Shown: positions 1-5,840, counted from the stretch's first letter. The stretch is DNA of 7,508 nt from an uncultured beta proteobacterium (GCA_903930665.1 CAIYZI010000442.1:1-7508); one strand, 5' to 3'. Numbers and translations are program-made. The notes: generated by a model from the letters alone, not told the origin.

Positions 1-779
1 GTACTCAGGCCTTTTTCATGGGCAAGATAGAGTATGGCTCCTGTATCGAAATCGCCACAGCGGGTTTCCATCGGAACCCCCCCTAAGGTGGAGAAACCCA
101 TGCTGCAGTCGCGACTGAAGCCTTGATCCATGGCGCACAAGCTTGCACCACTGCCAAGGTGAGCAACGACGACCTTGCCTTTGGCAAGCGCAGAAAAAGA
201 CTGCGTTAAATAGGATTGAATGTATTGGTATGACAAGCCATGAAAGCCAAAGCGCTTAATACCTTCATCAAATAAGGCCTTTGGAATAGCATAGTGCCGA
301 ATCACATTGGATTGCGTTTGATGAAAGGCGGTATCAAAGGAAGCAGTTTGTTTTAGGTTAGGCCGTAAATGCGCAATAGCTCTAATGATGAACAGTGCCT
401 GGGGTTGATGCAATGGCGCCAACGGTATTAATTGCTCAAGTGCTTTTATGGCGGCTCGATCAATAACAATAGGGCTGGAATATAGGTCGCCTCCATGCAC
501 TACGCGATGCCCTACGGCCAAGAGATTATCAAATTGGAGATGGGTTTCGAAGTAAGCCAGAACCTCTTCCACAACCCCATGCAGATCTTCCGTAAGAGGG
601 GGCTGAAGTTTGACTTGGCTAGGCACAAAGTCTTTAACGATATCTAGAGTGATAGGTGTTTCATGAAGGTTGACCCTGGCAAAGGCTGCTTGAGTGAACT
701 GATCATTCATGAGGCGATACACACCAATCTTGATGGTCGAAGAACCTGCATTAAAGGTTAAAAATATTTTGTTGGTCAT
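1..779 (-). CDS. ackA: Acetate/propionate-family kinase, N-terminal 259 residues (runs off left edge)
   Basis: Reverse translation of 779-1 gives an ASKHA-fold acyl kinase that interconverts acetyl phosphate + ADP and acetate + ATP in the cytoplasm. Visible motifs are the N-terminal phosphate-binding NAGSSTIK (residues 10-17), GHRVVHGG (90-97, with the substrate-binding Arg92), PLAPLHQP (119-126), FDTAFH (148-153, with the catalytic-type Asp149), FGFHGLSY (177-184, His180), AHLGSGASL (206-214) and SMGFSTLGGVPMETRCGD (226-243, Arg240). The Ser in HLGSG replaces the Asn of classical AckA. From memory this and the GFSTL-GVPM-TRCG wording mark a proteobacterial acetate/propionate-kinase subgroup, so I read it as normal variation. 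The C-terminal third, including the late catalytic Glu and the second ATP-binding part, lies outside the window. The ATG at 777-779 has only a weak AAGA upstream and starts 39 bp after the transferase stop, so the two genes are probably one transcript. Whether acetate, propionate or butyrate is preferred cannot be read from the sequence. Confidence 0.93.
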   Translation of the reverse strand, partial: MTNKIFLTFNAGSSTIKIGVYRLMNDQFTQAAFARVNLHETPITLDIVKDFVPSQVKLQPPLTEDLHGVVEEVLAYFETHLQFDNLLAVGHRVVHGGDLYSSPIVIDRAAIKALEQLIPLAPLHQPQALFIIRAIAHLRPNLKQTASFDTAFHQTQSNVIRHYAIPKALFDEGIKRFGFHGLSYQYIQSYLTQSFSALAKGKVVVAHLGSGASLCAMDQGFSRDCSMGFSTLGGVPMETRCGDFDTGAILYLAHEKGLS

Positions 780-818
780 ATTCTTGTGCGTGTCTTTTGT
801 CACCTTAAATCCTAAGAC

Positions 819-1814
819 CTAATTACCAAATCCTTTTAATGCAATATGTTTACTCTCTACCAATAACTTTGCTACAGCAACAGAAGCCAATCGCACTCTC
901 AGGCTATCGGAGCGGCTGGTCAAAATAATCGGCATACGGGCACCTAGAACAATACCAGCAGCATCTGCATCAGCAAAGTACAGGAGTTGCTTGGCAAGCA
1001 TATTGCCTGCCTCTAAATTGGGAACCAGAAGAATATCGGCCTGTCCAGCCACTGGAGATTGAATCCCTTTAATATGAGCAGCCTTTAGGTTGATGGCATT
1101 ATCAAAACCAAGAGGGCCATCTACAATTCCACCGGTTATTTGTCTACGGCTGGCCATGACGGTTAGGGCTGCGGCATCTAAGGTGGCTGGCATCTGCGCA
1201 TTGACGGTTTCAACGGCAGCAATTATTGCCACTAGGGGTTTAGGGACGCCAAGAGCCTGAAGGAGATCAATGGCGTTTTGACAGATATCGCGTTTTTCAT
1301 CAAGGTCGGGGGCGATGTTAATCGCAGCATCAGTGATAACCAGCGGTTTAGGATAGGCTGGAATGTCCATGACATAGGCATGGCTAATACGGCGTTCAGT
1401 ACGTAATCCTGAATCATGACTCAGTACCGCGCTGAGTAATTCATCGGTATGAAGACTACCTTTCATAATGGCGTCAACTTTACCTTGTGATGCTATTTTT
1501 ACAGCTAGCTCTGCTGCGGCATGGCTATGTTCAGTAGAGATGATTTCAATGCCAGTAAGAGATGTATTGGCTTTTATGGCGGCATCGTGAATCTTTGTTT
1601 CTGGTCCGATTAGGATGGGAATGATCAAGCCTTCATCTTTTGCTTCTATCGCTGCAGCAACAGATTCAGGGGAGCAGGGGTGAACGACTGCGACTCTCAT
1701 TGGTGCTTGCTTTCGAGCTTTCGTAATGACACCTTCGTACCAAGCATGTTTATTGCTGAAGTCTGTCGGTGAATTTCCAGCTAAGGCAATCTTTGGATAA
1801 ATTAAATCGGTCAT
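819..1814 (-). CDS. Phosphate acetyl/butyryltransferase (Ptb-type), stand-alone
   Basis: This 331-residue protein belongs to the phosphate acetyl/butyryltransferase family, which moves an acyl group from CoA to inorganic phosphate. Its acyl phosphate would feed the kinase encoded next. Family signatures seen are VAVVHPCSPESV (41-52), IMKGSLHTDELL (116-127), ISHAYVMDIP (143-152), VITDAAINIAPDL (159-171), GGIVDGPLGFDNAI (228-241), VAGQADILLVPNLEAGNML (255-273) and the C-terminal VLGARMPIILTSRSDS (289-304). The length is that of a plain transferase. The related fusion with an N-terminal MaoC/enoyl-CoA-hydratase domain is about 130 residues longer and is not present here. The ATG at 1812-1814 is kept because the preceding 38 residues look like the family's N-terminal helix; Met39 just before VAVVHP would remove it. 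The Shine-Dalgarno is poor. Substrate (acetyl versus butyryl or propionyl) is undecided, so no symbol is given. An 18-bp palindrome lies about 60 bp upstream. Confidence 0.92.
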   Translation of the reverse strand: MTDLIYPKIALAGNSPTDFSNKHAWYEGVITKARKQAPMRVAVVHPCSPESVAAAIEAKDEGLIIPILIGPETKIHDAAIKANTSLTGIEIISTEHSHAAAELAVKIASQGKVDAIMKGSLHTDELLSAVLSHDSGLRTERRISHAYVMDIPAYPKPLVITDAAINIAPDLDEKRDICQNAIDLLQALGVPKPLVAIIAAVETVNAQMPATLDAAALTVMASRRQITGGIVDGPLGFDNAINLKAAHIKGIQSPVAGQADILLVPNLEAGNMLAKQLLYFADADAAGIVLGARMPIILTSRSDSLRVRLASVAVAKLLVESKHIALKGFGN

Positions 1815-1871
1815 TTACTAAGCCGCTATAAAAAAAGAAGAGTAAGGGTTTTACAAAATTCATCACTTTTA

Positions 1872-1889
1872 AGGTTGGTATACAAACCT
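1872..1889. promoter_or_regulatory. 18-bp imperfect palindrome, candidate operator
   Basis: AGGTTGGTATACAAACCT is symmetric at 16 of 18 positions around a perfect GTATAC core. It sits 58-75 bp upstream of the phosphate acyltransferase start, where an operator or activator site could act. The core with flanking TTG/CAA half-sites resembles sites bound by GntR/FadR-family regulators, but that assignment is an inference. Confidence 0.4.
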
Positions 1890-2042
1890 CCTTGAAGGAT
1901 TCATCTTTTTCCAGTTTAGTATTTTTTCCAGCCAAAAGAAGGGTTTGCGATGATTTTTTATATTTTGTGTTTAATGGATAAAAACATCGATCGGTAGTGG
2001 GATTTAGGGCGCTTAATTTAAAACAGTTATTAAAAACTGCAG

Positions 2043-2067
2043 GTTTTCTTGACTGAAAACAAGAAAA
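2043..2067. repeat. Two overlapping, mutually exclusive inverted repeats
   Basis: GTTTTC (2043-2048) pairs with GAAAAC (2055-2060) around TTGACT. TTTTCTTG (2044-2051) pairs with CAAGAAAA (2060-2067) around ACTGAAAA. Both sets of arms are perfect and share bases, so only one hairpin could form at a time. They lie 22 bp upstream of the proposed -35 at 2089, so as DNA they could be operator sites for the rightward genes. The spacer TTGACT itself resembles a -35 box, but no -10 follows at 16-18 bp. Confidence 0.45.
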
Positions 2068-2088
2068 TTGATTGAGAAGGCGGTAACT

Positions 2089-2116
2089 TTGTACCTAGTT
2101 GTGGGGTAATTATAAA
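2089..2116 (+). promoter_or_regulatory. Probable sigma70 promoter for the secreted-protein gene
   Basis: TTGTAC (2089-2094) and TATAAA (2111-2116) are separated by 16 bp. Transcription would start near 2122-2124, leaving a short leader of about 22 bases before the ATG at 2146. This is the best match to a housekeeping promoter in the divergent region. Confidence 0.5.
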
Positions 2117-2132
2117 AAATGTCATAAACGGT

Positions 2133-2138
2133 GAGGGG
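2133..2138 (+). promoter_or_regulatory. Ribosome-binding site that fixes the start at 2146
   Basis: GAGGGG lies 7 bases before ATG 2146. The longest open frame begins at GTG 2131, which would place this site inside the coding sequence. The site and the signal peptide that begins at 2146 both argue for the ATG. Confidence 0.65.
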
Positions 2139-2145
2139 AATTGTG

Positions 2146-2514
2146 ATGAAGAGTTTGAATAAATGGTTGTTTACTGTGATGTTGGGGGTGGGAGGTTTGG
2201 GTGCAATGGGTGGTTTGGCATACGCAGCTGATATGGGCTCGCTAACCATCTTATCTCCAAAGGACGGGTCGATGGTTCAGGCGGGTATGGCAACAAAGCT
2301 AACTTATAACGTCAAGTTAAGCCCGGAAGGCAATCATCTCCATGTTTATGTGGATGACCAGAAGCCTATTATCGATCGTGATGTTACGGGCTGTCCTTGT
2401 AGTGTTGAGTTACCAGCACTTATGGCTGGAAAACACACCATCGTTGTTAAAGAGGCGCGTGCCGATCATAGTTTGACGGGTTTACAAGCCTCAACAATAG
2501 TGACTGCTAAATAA
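2146..2514 (+). CDS. Secreted small beta-sandwich (Ig-like) protein with HxH and CxC motifs
   Basis: This 122-residue protein has a classical signal peptide: positive start MKSLNK, hydrophobic glycine-rich core at residues 7-24, and a likely cleavage after AYA (25-27). The mature part of about 95 residues alternates short hydrophobic strands and ends in GKHTIVVKEARADHSLTGL, which is typical of a small Ig-like beta-sandwich acting outside the cytoplasmic membrane. HLH (64-66) and CPC (83-85), with His97 and His108, are potential metal ligands or, for the cysteines, a redox or disulfide pair. I do not recognise a named family with certainty. The following gene encodes a four-helix membrane protein 10 bp downstream, an arrangement reminiscent of CopC/CopD copper-handling pairs. 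The metal role is inference; a plain structural or adhesive periplasmic protein is equally possible. The start is ATG 2146, not the in-frame GTG at 2131. Confidence 0.8.
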   Translation: MKSLNKWLFTVMLGVGGLGAMGGLAYAADMGSLTILSPKDGSMVQAGMATKLTYNVKLSPEGNHLHVYVDDQKPIIDRDVTGCPCSVELPALMAGKHTIVVKEARADHSLTGLQASTIVTAK

Positions 2515-2524
2515 TTTCGGTCTT

Positions 2525-2926
2525 ATGCAAAGCTTTCTATACGCACTCATCCAGAGTATTCACAATATCGGAGCAGTGGTGATTGTTGGGGTGGGTGCGT
2601 ATGGACTATTTTTTGCCCATCAGAATACAAGACGTGTACTTGCTGTTGTGCAGGCTTTAGGTTGGAGTATTCAAGGCCTGACTGGAGCAGCCTTTGGCGC
2701 CACCACTTTTTATTTTTATCATCAGTTACCAGATATACATGGAGTGGCGATTCTGGCTCTGCTTATTAAGATAAGTTGTGTAGTAAGTGGATTTGTCATT
2801 TCTGCTCTATATGTTTTACTGTGTTCTCGGCTATCACCAGAAATCAGTAAATTTGCCTGGTCAATGATGTTTGGGCTTGGCGTCATTGCCATTAGCTCTG
2901 CAGCATTTTTACGGTGGTACTCCTAA
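2525..2926 (+). CDS. Four-helix integral membrane protein (CopD-like style)
   Basis: The 133-residue product is almost all membrane: hydrophobic spans at about residues 5-30, 38-65, 73-100 and 110-129, ending in FLRWYS. His13 in the first helix, next to GAVVIVGVGAYG, and Lys82 inside the third helix (LLIKISCVVSG) are the kind of conserved polar residues seen in CopD-like and related heme or metal membrane proteins. His32, His66 and His72 lie at helix ends. The gene starts 10 bp after the secreted protein gene and has no good Shine-Dalgarno of its own, so it is likely translated from the same mRNA. The pairing suggests the two act together, for example in periplasmic metal or redox handling, but I cannot name the family firmly. 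A generic small membrane protein of unknown function remains possible. Confidence 0.78.
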   Translation: MQSFLYALIQSIHNIGAVVIVGVGAYGLFFAHQNTRRVLAVVQALGWSIQGLTGAAFGATTFYFYHQLPDIHGVAILALLIKISCVVSGFVISALYVLLCSRLSPEISKFAWSMMFGLGVIAISSAAFLRWYS

Positions 2927-2959
2927 CTTCTTTATAAGAGGAAGGGTTTAGCTCATTAC

Positions 2960-2965
2960 GGAAAG
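2960..2965 (+). promoter_or_regulatory. Ribosome-binding site favouring a TTG start at 2973
   Basis: GGAAAG is 7 bases before TTG 2973, but 16 bases before the in-frame ATG at 2982, which is too far for normal initiation. This spacing makes TTG the better candidate start although ATG is the more usual codon. Confidence 0.4.
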
Positions 2966-2972
2966 TCTTCAT

Positions 2973-3605
2973 TTGAACGTCATGAATAGCGATTTACCTT
3001 TAGGCCAACGGTGCCGTTTGTATGATACGGTGCAGTTAGAGCTCGTCATCAAAGAAATGGCTGGAAAGATTTCAGTCATGGTCAATCCTTTGCAAAAACT
3101 AGCCTTAGTAGGCATCTTGCGCCGTGGGGCACCTTTAGCAGATCGAATCTGCGACAGCTTAGTCAGAGACTTTCATCGTGATATTCCTTTGCGGATAAAT
3201 TTATCGATTAAGCGCTATAGCGATGATCTGAAATTACTTTATCCGCACACTCAGCTAACTGAAGATCCAGTGTTATTGGATCTGGATTTGAGTCCTTATA
3301 GCTTGGTATTGGTTGATGATGTTTTTTATACGGGCCATTCATTACTTCGGGCTGTTGAATGGCTCAATGCTAAAAAACCAAAGGCTATTTATGCAGCTGT
3401 TCTCGTAGATAGGCATGTCCGTGAACTGCCTATGCAGGCCAATATTGTTGGTCTTCATCTCCAAGTAGCGCCTTCTGATGTCGTGGAATGTCATGTTCCC
3501 CCCTATGAGGATAAATTTCAGATTCAACTCTTGAAGTTGGAGGATAGACCACAACATTCATTAGAACAAAACTCACAGCCTCAATCACAAGGGAGTCTGT
3601 CCTAA
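2973..3605 (+). CDS. PyrR-like phosphoribosyltransferase
   Basis: This 210-residue type I PRTase (207 if ATG 2982 is used) transfers phosphoribosyl from PRPP to a base. GILRRGAPLADRI (47-59) matches the N-terminal loop of PyrR/uracil-type enzymes, and VLVDDVFYTGHSL (112-124) is the PRPP-binding motif with the paired acidic residues. LVDRHVRELPMQANIVGLHL further on also matches PyrR, where this segment lies by the nucleotide site. The last 20 or so residues (Gln- and Ser-rich, ending QSQGSLS) form a polar tail absent from ordinary PyrR. No pyr biosynthesis genes are nearby, so an attenuation-regulator role is not supported by context. Uracil salvage or a stress-linked function with the next PRTase is more likely. 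The stop overlaps the next start (TAATG at 3603-3607), which indicates translational coupling. I avoid the symbol pyrR because the regulatory activity is unproven. Confidence 0.85.
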   Translation: MNVMNSDLPLGQRCRLYDTVQLELVIKEMAGKISVMVNPLQKLALVGILRRGAPLADRICDSLVRDFHRDIPLRINLSIKRYSDDLKLLYPHTQLTEDPVLLDLDLSPYSLVLVDDVFYTGHSLLRAVEWLNAKKPKAIYAAVLVDRHVRELPMQANIVGLHLQVAPSDVVECHVPPYEDKFQIQLLKLEDRPQHSLEQNSQPQSQGSLS

Positions 3606-4240
3606 TGTTTCAAGATCGCATACAGGCGGCGAAATTGCTTACACAATCCTTGATCCAATATCAGGGCAAAAGACCTTTGGTGCTTGCTATTCCTAGAGGT
3701 GGTGTACCGCTAGGCAGATATATTGCTGATGCATTGGGAGGTGAGCTTGATGTCGTGATGGTCAGAAAGCTGGGTTCACCTGGAGACGCAGAGCTAGCGA
3801 TTGGTGCCGTGAGTGAGGGCGGGGAAGTTTTTATCACCACGAATGCCACTAGATTAGGTGCCGATGAAGAATACATCGAGGCTGAGGTTGGCAGTCAAAT
3901 GAGTTTGATTCATCGTCGGCGTGCTCAGTACACCCCCATAAGACCGCCGATTAGTCCCAAGGGCAGGATTGTGATTGTGGTTGATGATGGTCTTGCAACT
4001 GGTGCAACCATGTTGACAGCACTTAGATCATTACAGAACTTACGGCCGGAACGTGTTATATGCGCAATACCAGTAGCGCCTGCGAATTCTTTAGATGCTA
4101 TTCGTGAATATTGCGATGAACTCATTTGCCTTAATGAGGCCCAATATTTCTCTGGGGTGGGATCTTTTTATCAGGACTTTTCACAGGTTGATGATGCAGA
4201 GGTTATTGCACTCTTACGAGGCAGTGATCAGCCACCTTAA
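3605..4240 (+). CDS. Phosphoribosyltransferase-domain protein (COG1926-like)
   Basis: The product is 211 residues with a single PRTase fold. AIPRGGVPLGRYIADALG (28-45) is the first loop, VRKLGSPGDAELAIGAVSEGG (53-73) is a hallmark stretch of this uncharacterised PRTase group, and VIVVDDGLATGATM (123-136) is the PRPP-binding motif with Asp127-Asp128. Family members occur alone or fused to hydrolase domains; this one is alone. The substrate base is not known for the group. A homologue, Rv0571c, is, as I recall, part of the DosR hypoxia regulon of Mycobacterium tuberculosis, which fits the neighbouring Usp and phasin genes, but that is context and not proof. ATG 3605 overlaps the preceding TAA by one base, and AAGGGAG (3589-3595) is 9 bases upstream, so both coupling and direct initiation are possible. 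Confidence 0.87.
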   Translation: MFQDRIQAAKLLTQSLIQYQGKRPLVLAIPRGGVPLGRYIADALGGELDVVMVRKLGSPGDAELAIGAVSEGGEVFITTNATRLGADEEYIEAEVGSQMSLIHRRRAQYTPIRPPISPKGRIVIVVDDGLATGATMLTALRSLQNLRPERVICAIPVAPANSLDAIREYCDELICLNEAQYFSGVGSFYQDFSQVDDAEVIALLRGSDQPP

Positions 4241-4295
4241 TCGCGATTTATAGCATGTTATTCATCATTTAATTACACAAAGACAAAGGAATCCT

Positions 4296-4790
4296 ATGTT
4301 TCATAACCAAATACTTGAGCAGTTCGTAGCCTTGCAAAATCAATCGCTAGATTCAACAAGAGCACTTAGACAAATTTCTGCTAACACCATGAAAAATCTG
4401 ATGGAGGCTAATTACAATGCTGCTAAAGTATTTTCTTCATTGACACAAGAAAATAGCTATAAATTTGCCATGCCCACTCAGACGGGATTTATTCCTAGTG
4501 TGCTTGGTAGTTCTGAGATTAAAGAAGTTCTGAATTATTTTGGTGAGTATCAAAATGATATTAATCAAATTCTGACTAAGGGAAATGAAGACTATAGGGC
4601 CGCATTAGAGTCCTTGTCTTTGAAGTATCGAACTGATATGGAAAATGTCATACATGGGCTATTCCATAATGCTCCGATAGGTTGTGAGACTTTTATGCCG
4701 ATGTTTAGGACGGTTTTCGATGCCATGATGCAGGGGTGTGAGCAATCTATTTGTGAAAAAGAGACTACCCCAAGTACGTCATTAGTGTAA
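4296..4790 (+). CDS. Phasin-family polyhydroxyalkanoate granule protein
   Basis: This 164-residue, mostly helical protein has no signal peptide and no membrane span. The layout is that of phasins: an amphipathic helix at the N terminus (NQILEQFVALQNQSLDSTRAL, ending LRQISANTMKNLMEANYNAAKV), a Pro/Gly-containing break around residues 59-72, then a long helix with DINQILTKGNEDYRAALES and YRTDMENVIHGLFHN. Phasins coat PHA granules and control their size and number. The C-terminal end (CETFMPMFRTVFDAMMQGCEQSICEKE) carries three of its cysteines in an unusually Met/Cys-rich stretch, and the last 8-10 residues are Ser/Thr-rich. AAAGGA (4285-4290) is 5 bases before ATG 4296. It lies between the PRTases and a Usp gene, all on one strand. 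Phasin identity rests on architecture and short motifs, so a different helical granule or stress protein cannot be excluded. Confidence 0.75.
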   Translation: MFHNQILEQFVALQNQSLDSTRALRQISANTMKNLMEANYNAAKVFSSLTQENSYKFAMPTQTGFIPSVLGSSEIKEVLNYFGEYQNDINQILTKGNEDYRAALESLSLKYRTDMENVIHGLFHNAPIGCETFMPMFRTVFDAMMQGCEQSICEKETTPSTSLV

Positions 4791-4820
4791 TTTTTTGATC
4801 TCTCATTTTGGGGCAAATAC

Positions 4821-5261
4821 ATGTTTAAAAACCTATTAGTGCCAATCAGTGGAGAGTCCATCACGAAGGCTGAGCTTAAAGCAGTGATTAAGTTGGCTTT
4901 AACAGATAGCGCCAAGATTAGCTTGGTATTTGTGACCGATCCAGTGATGCCATATTCATCGTCAGAAGTGCAATCAGTTTTGGCGCTCTCATCTAAGGAA
5001 TATAAAAAAGTGAGTGCGGAATTTGCAAAAAAGCTATTTGCTAAGGCAAGAGCTGTTATTGGCCCTGATATCCCTGTAGCTGAATTTCATGTACTTCATC
5101 CTAATATCTCGGATGGTATTTTGGAGGCTGCTAAAAAGGCAAAAGCCGATGTCATTGTGATGGCATCTCATAAGCGCTCTGGCATTAGGGGGATTTTCTT
5201 AAGTAGCGAGGCTCAAGAAGTCATCTTACACAGTAAATTGCCGGTTCTAATACTAGGCTAG
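4821..5261 (+). CDS. Universal stress protein (UspA family), atypical nucleotide site
   Basis: The product is a 146-residue single-domain Usp. NLLVPISGES (4-13) is the first beta strand, FHVLHPNISDGILEAAKKAKADVIVMASHKRSG spans the middle (89-121), and VILHSKLPVLIL (134-145) is the closing strand. The fold is clear, but the ATP-binding residues are not: Ser10 stands where ATP-binding Usps have Asp, and the G-2x-G-9x-G(S/T) loop reads A115, K118 and S128. It is therefore probably of the non-ATP-binding UspA type. Usps are induced in growth arrest, starvation or low oxygen and bind partners as dimers. The gene begins 30 bp after the phasin stop and is followed by a terminator, so it is the likely last gene of that transcript. 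Ribosome binding looks weak (GGGG, 4810-4813, 7 bases before ATG). Confidence 0.9.
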   Translation: MFKNLLVPISGESITKAELKAVIKLALTDSAKISLVFVTDPVMPYSSSEVQSVLALSSKEYKKVSAEFAKKLFAKARAVIGPDIPVAEFHVLHPNISDGILEAAKKAKADVIVMASHKRSGIRGIFLSSEAQEVILHSKLPVLILG

Positions 5262-5316
5262 ATGCTTGGTTAGGTGATTGGTTAATGCTCGGTAAAATAT
5301 CGAGCAATTCCGATCT

Positions 5317-5340
5317 AAAGGCCTCCTACGGGTGGTTTTT
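5317..5340 (+). terminator. Rho-independent terminator with UACG tetraloop
   Basis: The stem pairs AAAGGCCTCC (5317-5326) with GGTGGTTTTT (5331-5340), with one T-T mismatch and two G-T wobbles. The loop TACG is a stable UNCG tetraloop closed by C-G, and the 3' arm is itself the T-run. It lies 56 bp after the Usp stop and would end the 2146-5261 transcript or part of it. Confidence 0.65.
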
Positions 5341-5362
5341 CACTATTCCTTAAATTTGTAAT

Positions 5363-5379
5363 AACCATTAATATTGGTT
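5363..5379. repeat. 17-bp near-palindrome upstream of the lipoprotein gene
   Basis: AACCATTAATATTGGTT has perfect 5-bp arms (AACCA/TGGTT) around TTAATAT. It is 54 bp before the lipoprotein ATG and just upstream of a TATAAA (5383-5388), so it could be an operator in that gene's promoter. A clean -35 at standard spacing is missing. Confidence 0.35.
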
Positions 5380-5390
5380 CTTTATAAATC

Positions 5391-5420
5391 AGTGACTAGA
5401 TTCGGAAATCTAAATTCACT
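5391..5420 (+). promoter_or_regulatory. Leader hairpin directly before the lipoprotein ribosome-binding site
   Basis: TAGATT (5397-5402) pairs with AATCTA (5407-5412) around CGGA, and the outer AGTGA (5391-5395) pairs with TCACT (5416-5420) across a small 1/3 internal loop, giving 11 base pairs in all. The purine-rich binding site AAAAGAGGGA begins at the next base, 5421. The structure could affect ribosome access or mRNA stability. No T-run follows it, so it is not a terminator. Confidence 0.4.
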
Positions 5421-5432
5421 AAAAGAGGGAAT

Positions 5433-5840
5433 ATGAAAATTAAACTAATAAGTCTTATTTCTGCACTAGCCCTGGTTGCTTGTGCGGCCCCAGTGACCCC
5501 TTTAGAAATTCAGCAAGCTCAATTCCCGGCTCAACCTCATCAAGCGGAGATTAATAACGAAGTAGGGACTTTTCTAAAGGCAAATATCCCCAATCCGGAA
5601 GCAGCTCGTAAAGAATGCTCCCCACCACGTAAAGCATGGGCAAGACAGCAGATTGATAAGCCTGCTAATTTTGGCTGGATGGTAGTTTGTGATGTAAATG
5701 CCAAAAATAATGCGGGTGCCTATGTGGGCACTAAGCCTTATATGTTCTTATTTACCAAGACTGGCAATATGACCTATGACCCATCTACTTTTGTAGATAT
5801 TAATGATCATGTGCAATTTTTGGATTTAATTGCTAAATAA
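5433..5840 (+). CDS. Small outer-membrane-type lipoprotein of unknown function
   Basis: The 135-residue protein opens with a lipoprotein signal: MKIK, a hydrophobic core to residue 14, and the lipobox LVAC (14-17), so Cys17 would be lipidated. Position +2 is Ala, which does not signal inner-membrane retention in the usual rule, so the outer membrane is the likely site. The mature part has Cys62 and Cys86, which could form a disulfide, a PNPEAARKECSPPRKAW stretch (53-69) and a strand-rich C-terminal half (WMVVCDVNAKN, KPYMFLFTK). I recognise no named family. AAGAGG (5423-5428) precedes ATG 5433 closely. The gene stands alone between two terminators (5317-5340 and 5904-5925), with a leader hairpin at 5391-5420, so it is probably a single-gene transcript. 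Confidence 0.82.
   Translation: MKIKLISLISALALVACAAPVTPLEIQQAQFPAQPHQAEINNEVGTFLKANIPNPEAARKECSPPRKAWARQQIDKPANFGWMVVCDVNAKNNAGAYVGTKPYMFLFTKTGNMTYDPSTFVDINDHVQFLDLIAK

Larger units (their letters stand above)
1815..2145. promoter_or_regulatory. Divergent intergenic region between the leftward transferase and the rightward secreted-protein gene
   Basis: No convincing gene lies in these roughly 330 bases; short minus-strand frames here have no family look and no ribosome-binding site. The region is AT-rich and must carry promoters for both directions. It contains the palindrome at 1872-1889, the overlapping inverted repeats at 2043-2067 and the sigma70-like promoter at 2089-2116, each listed separately. 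On the minus strand the best -10-like element is TATAAA (plus-strand 1957-1962), but I see no good -35 at the right distance, so the leftward promoter is uncertain. Confidence 0.7.

Noticed and set aside
2068..2072. TTGAT, half of an FNR/ANR box, in the divergent region
   Set aside because: The matching ATCAA half-site is absent at the required 4-base spacing, so oxygen control is not shown by sequence.
4592..4915. Minus-strand open frame of 107 codons across the phasin/Usp junction
   Set aside because: It spans two well-supported plus-strand genes and their ribosome-binding region, and its translation has no family features.
5286..5306. Hairpin TGCTCGGT / ATCGAGCA after the Usp gene
   Set aside because: A good 8-bp stem, but it is followed by ATTCCGATC with no T-run, so it is not a terminator by itself. 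The real terminator is just downstream at 5317-5340.
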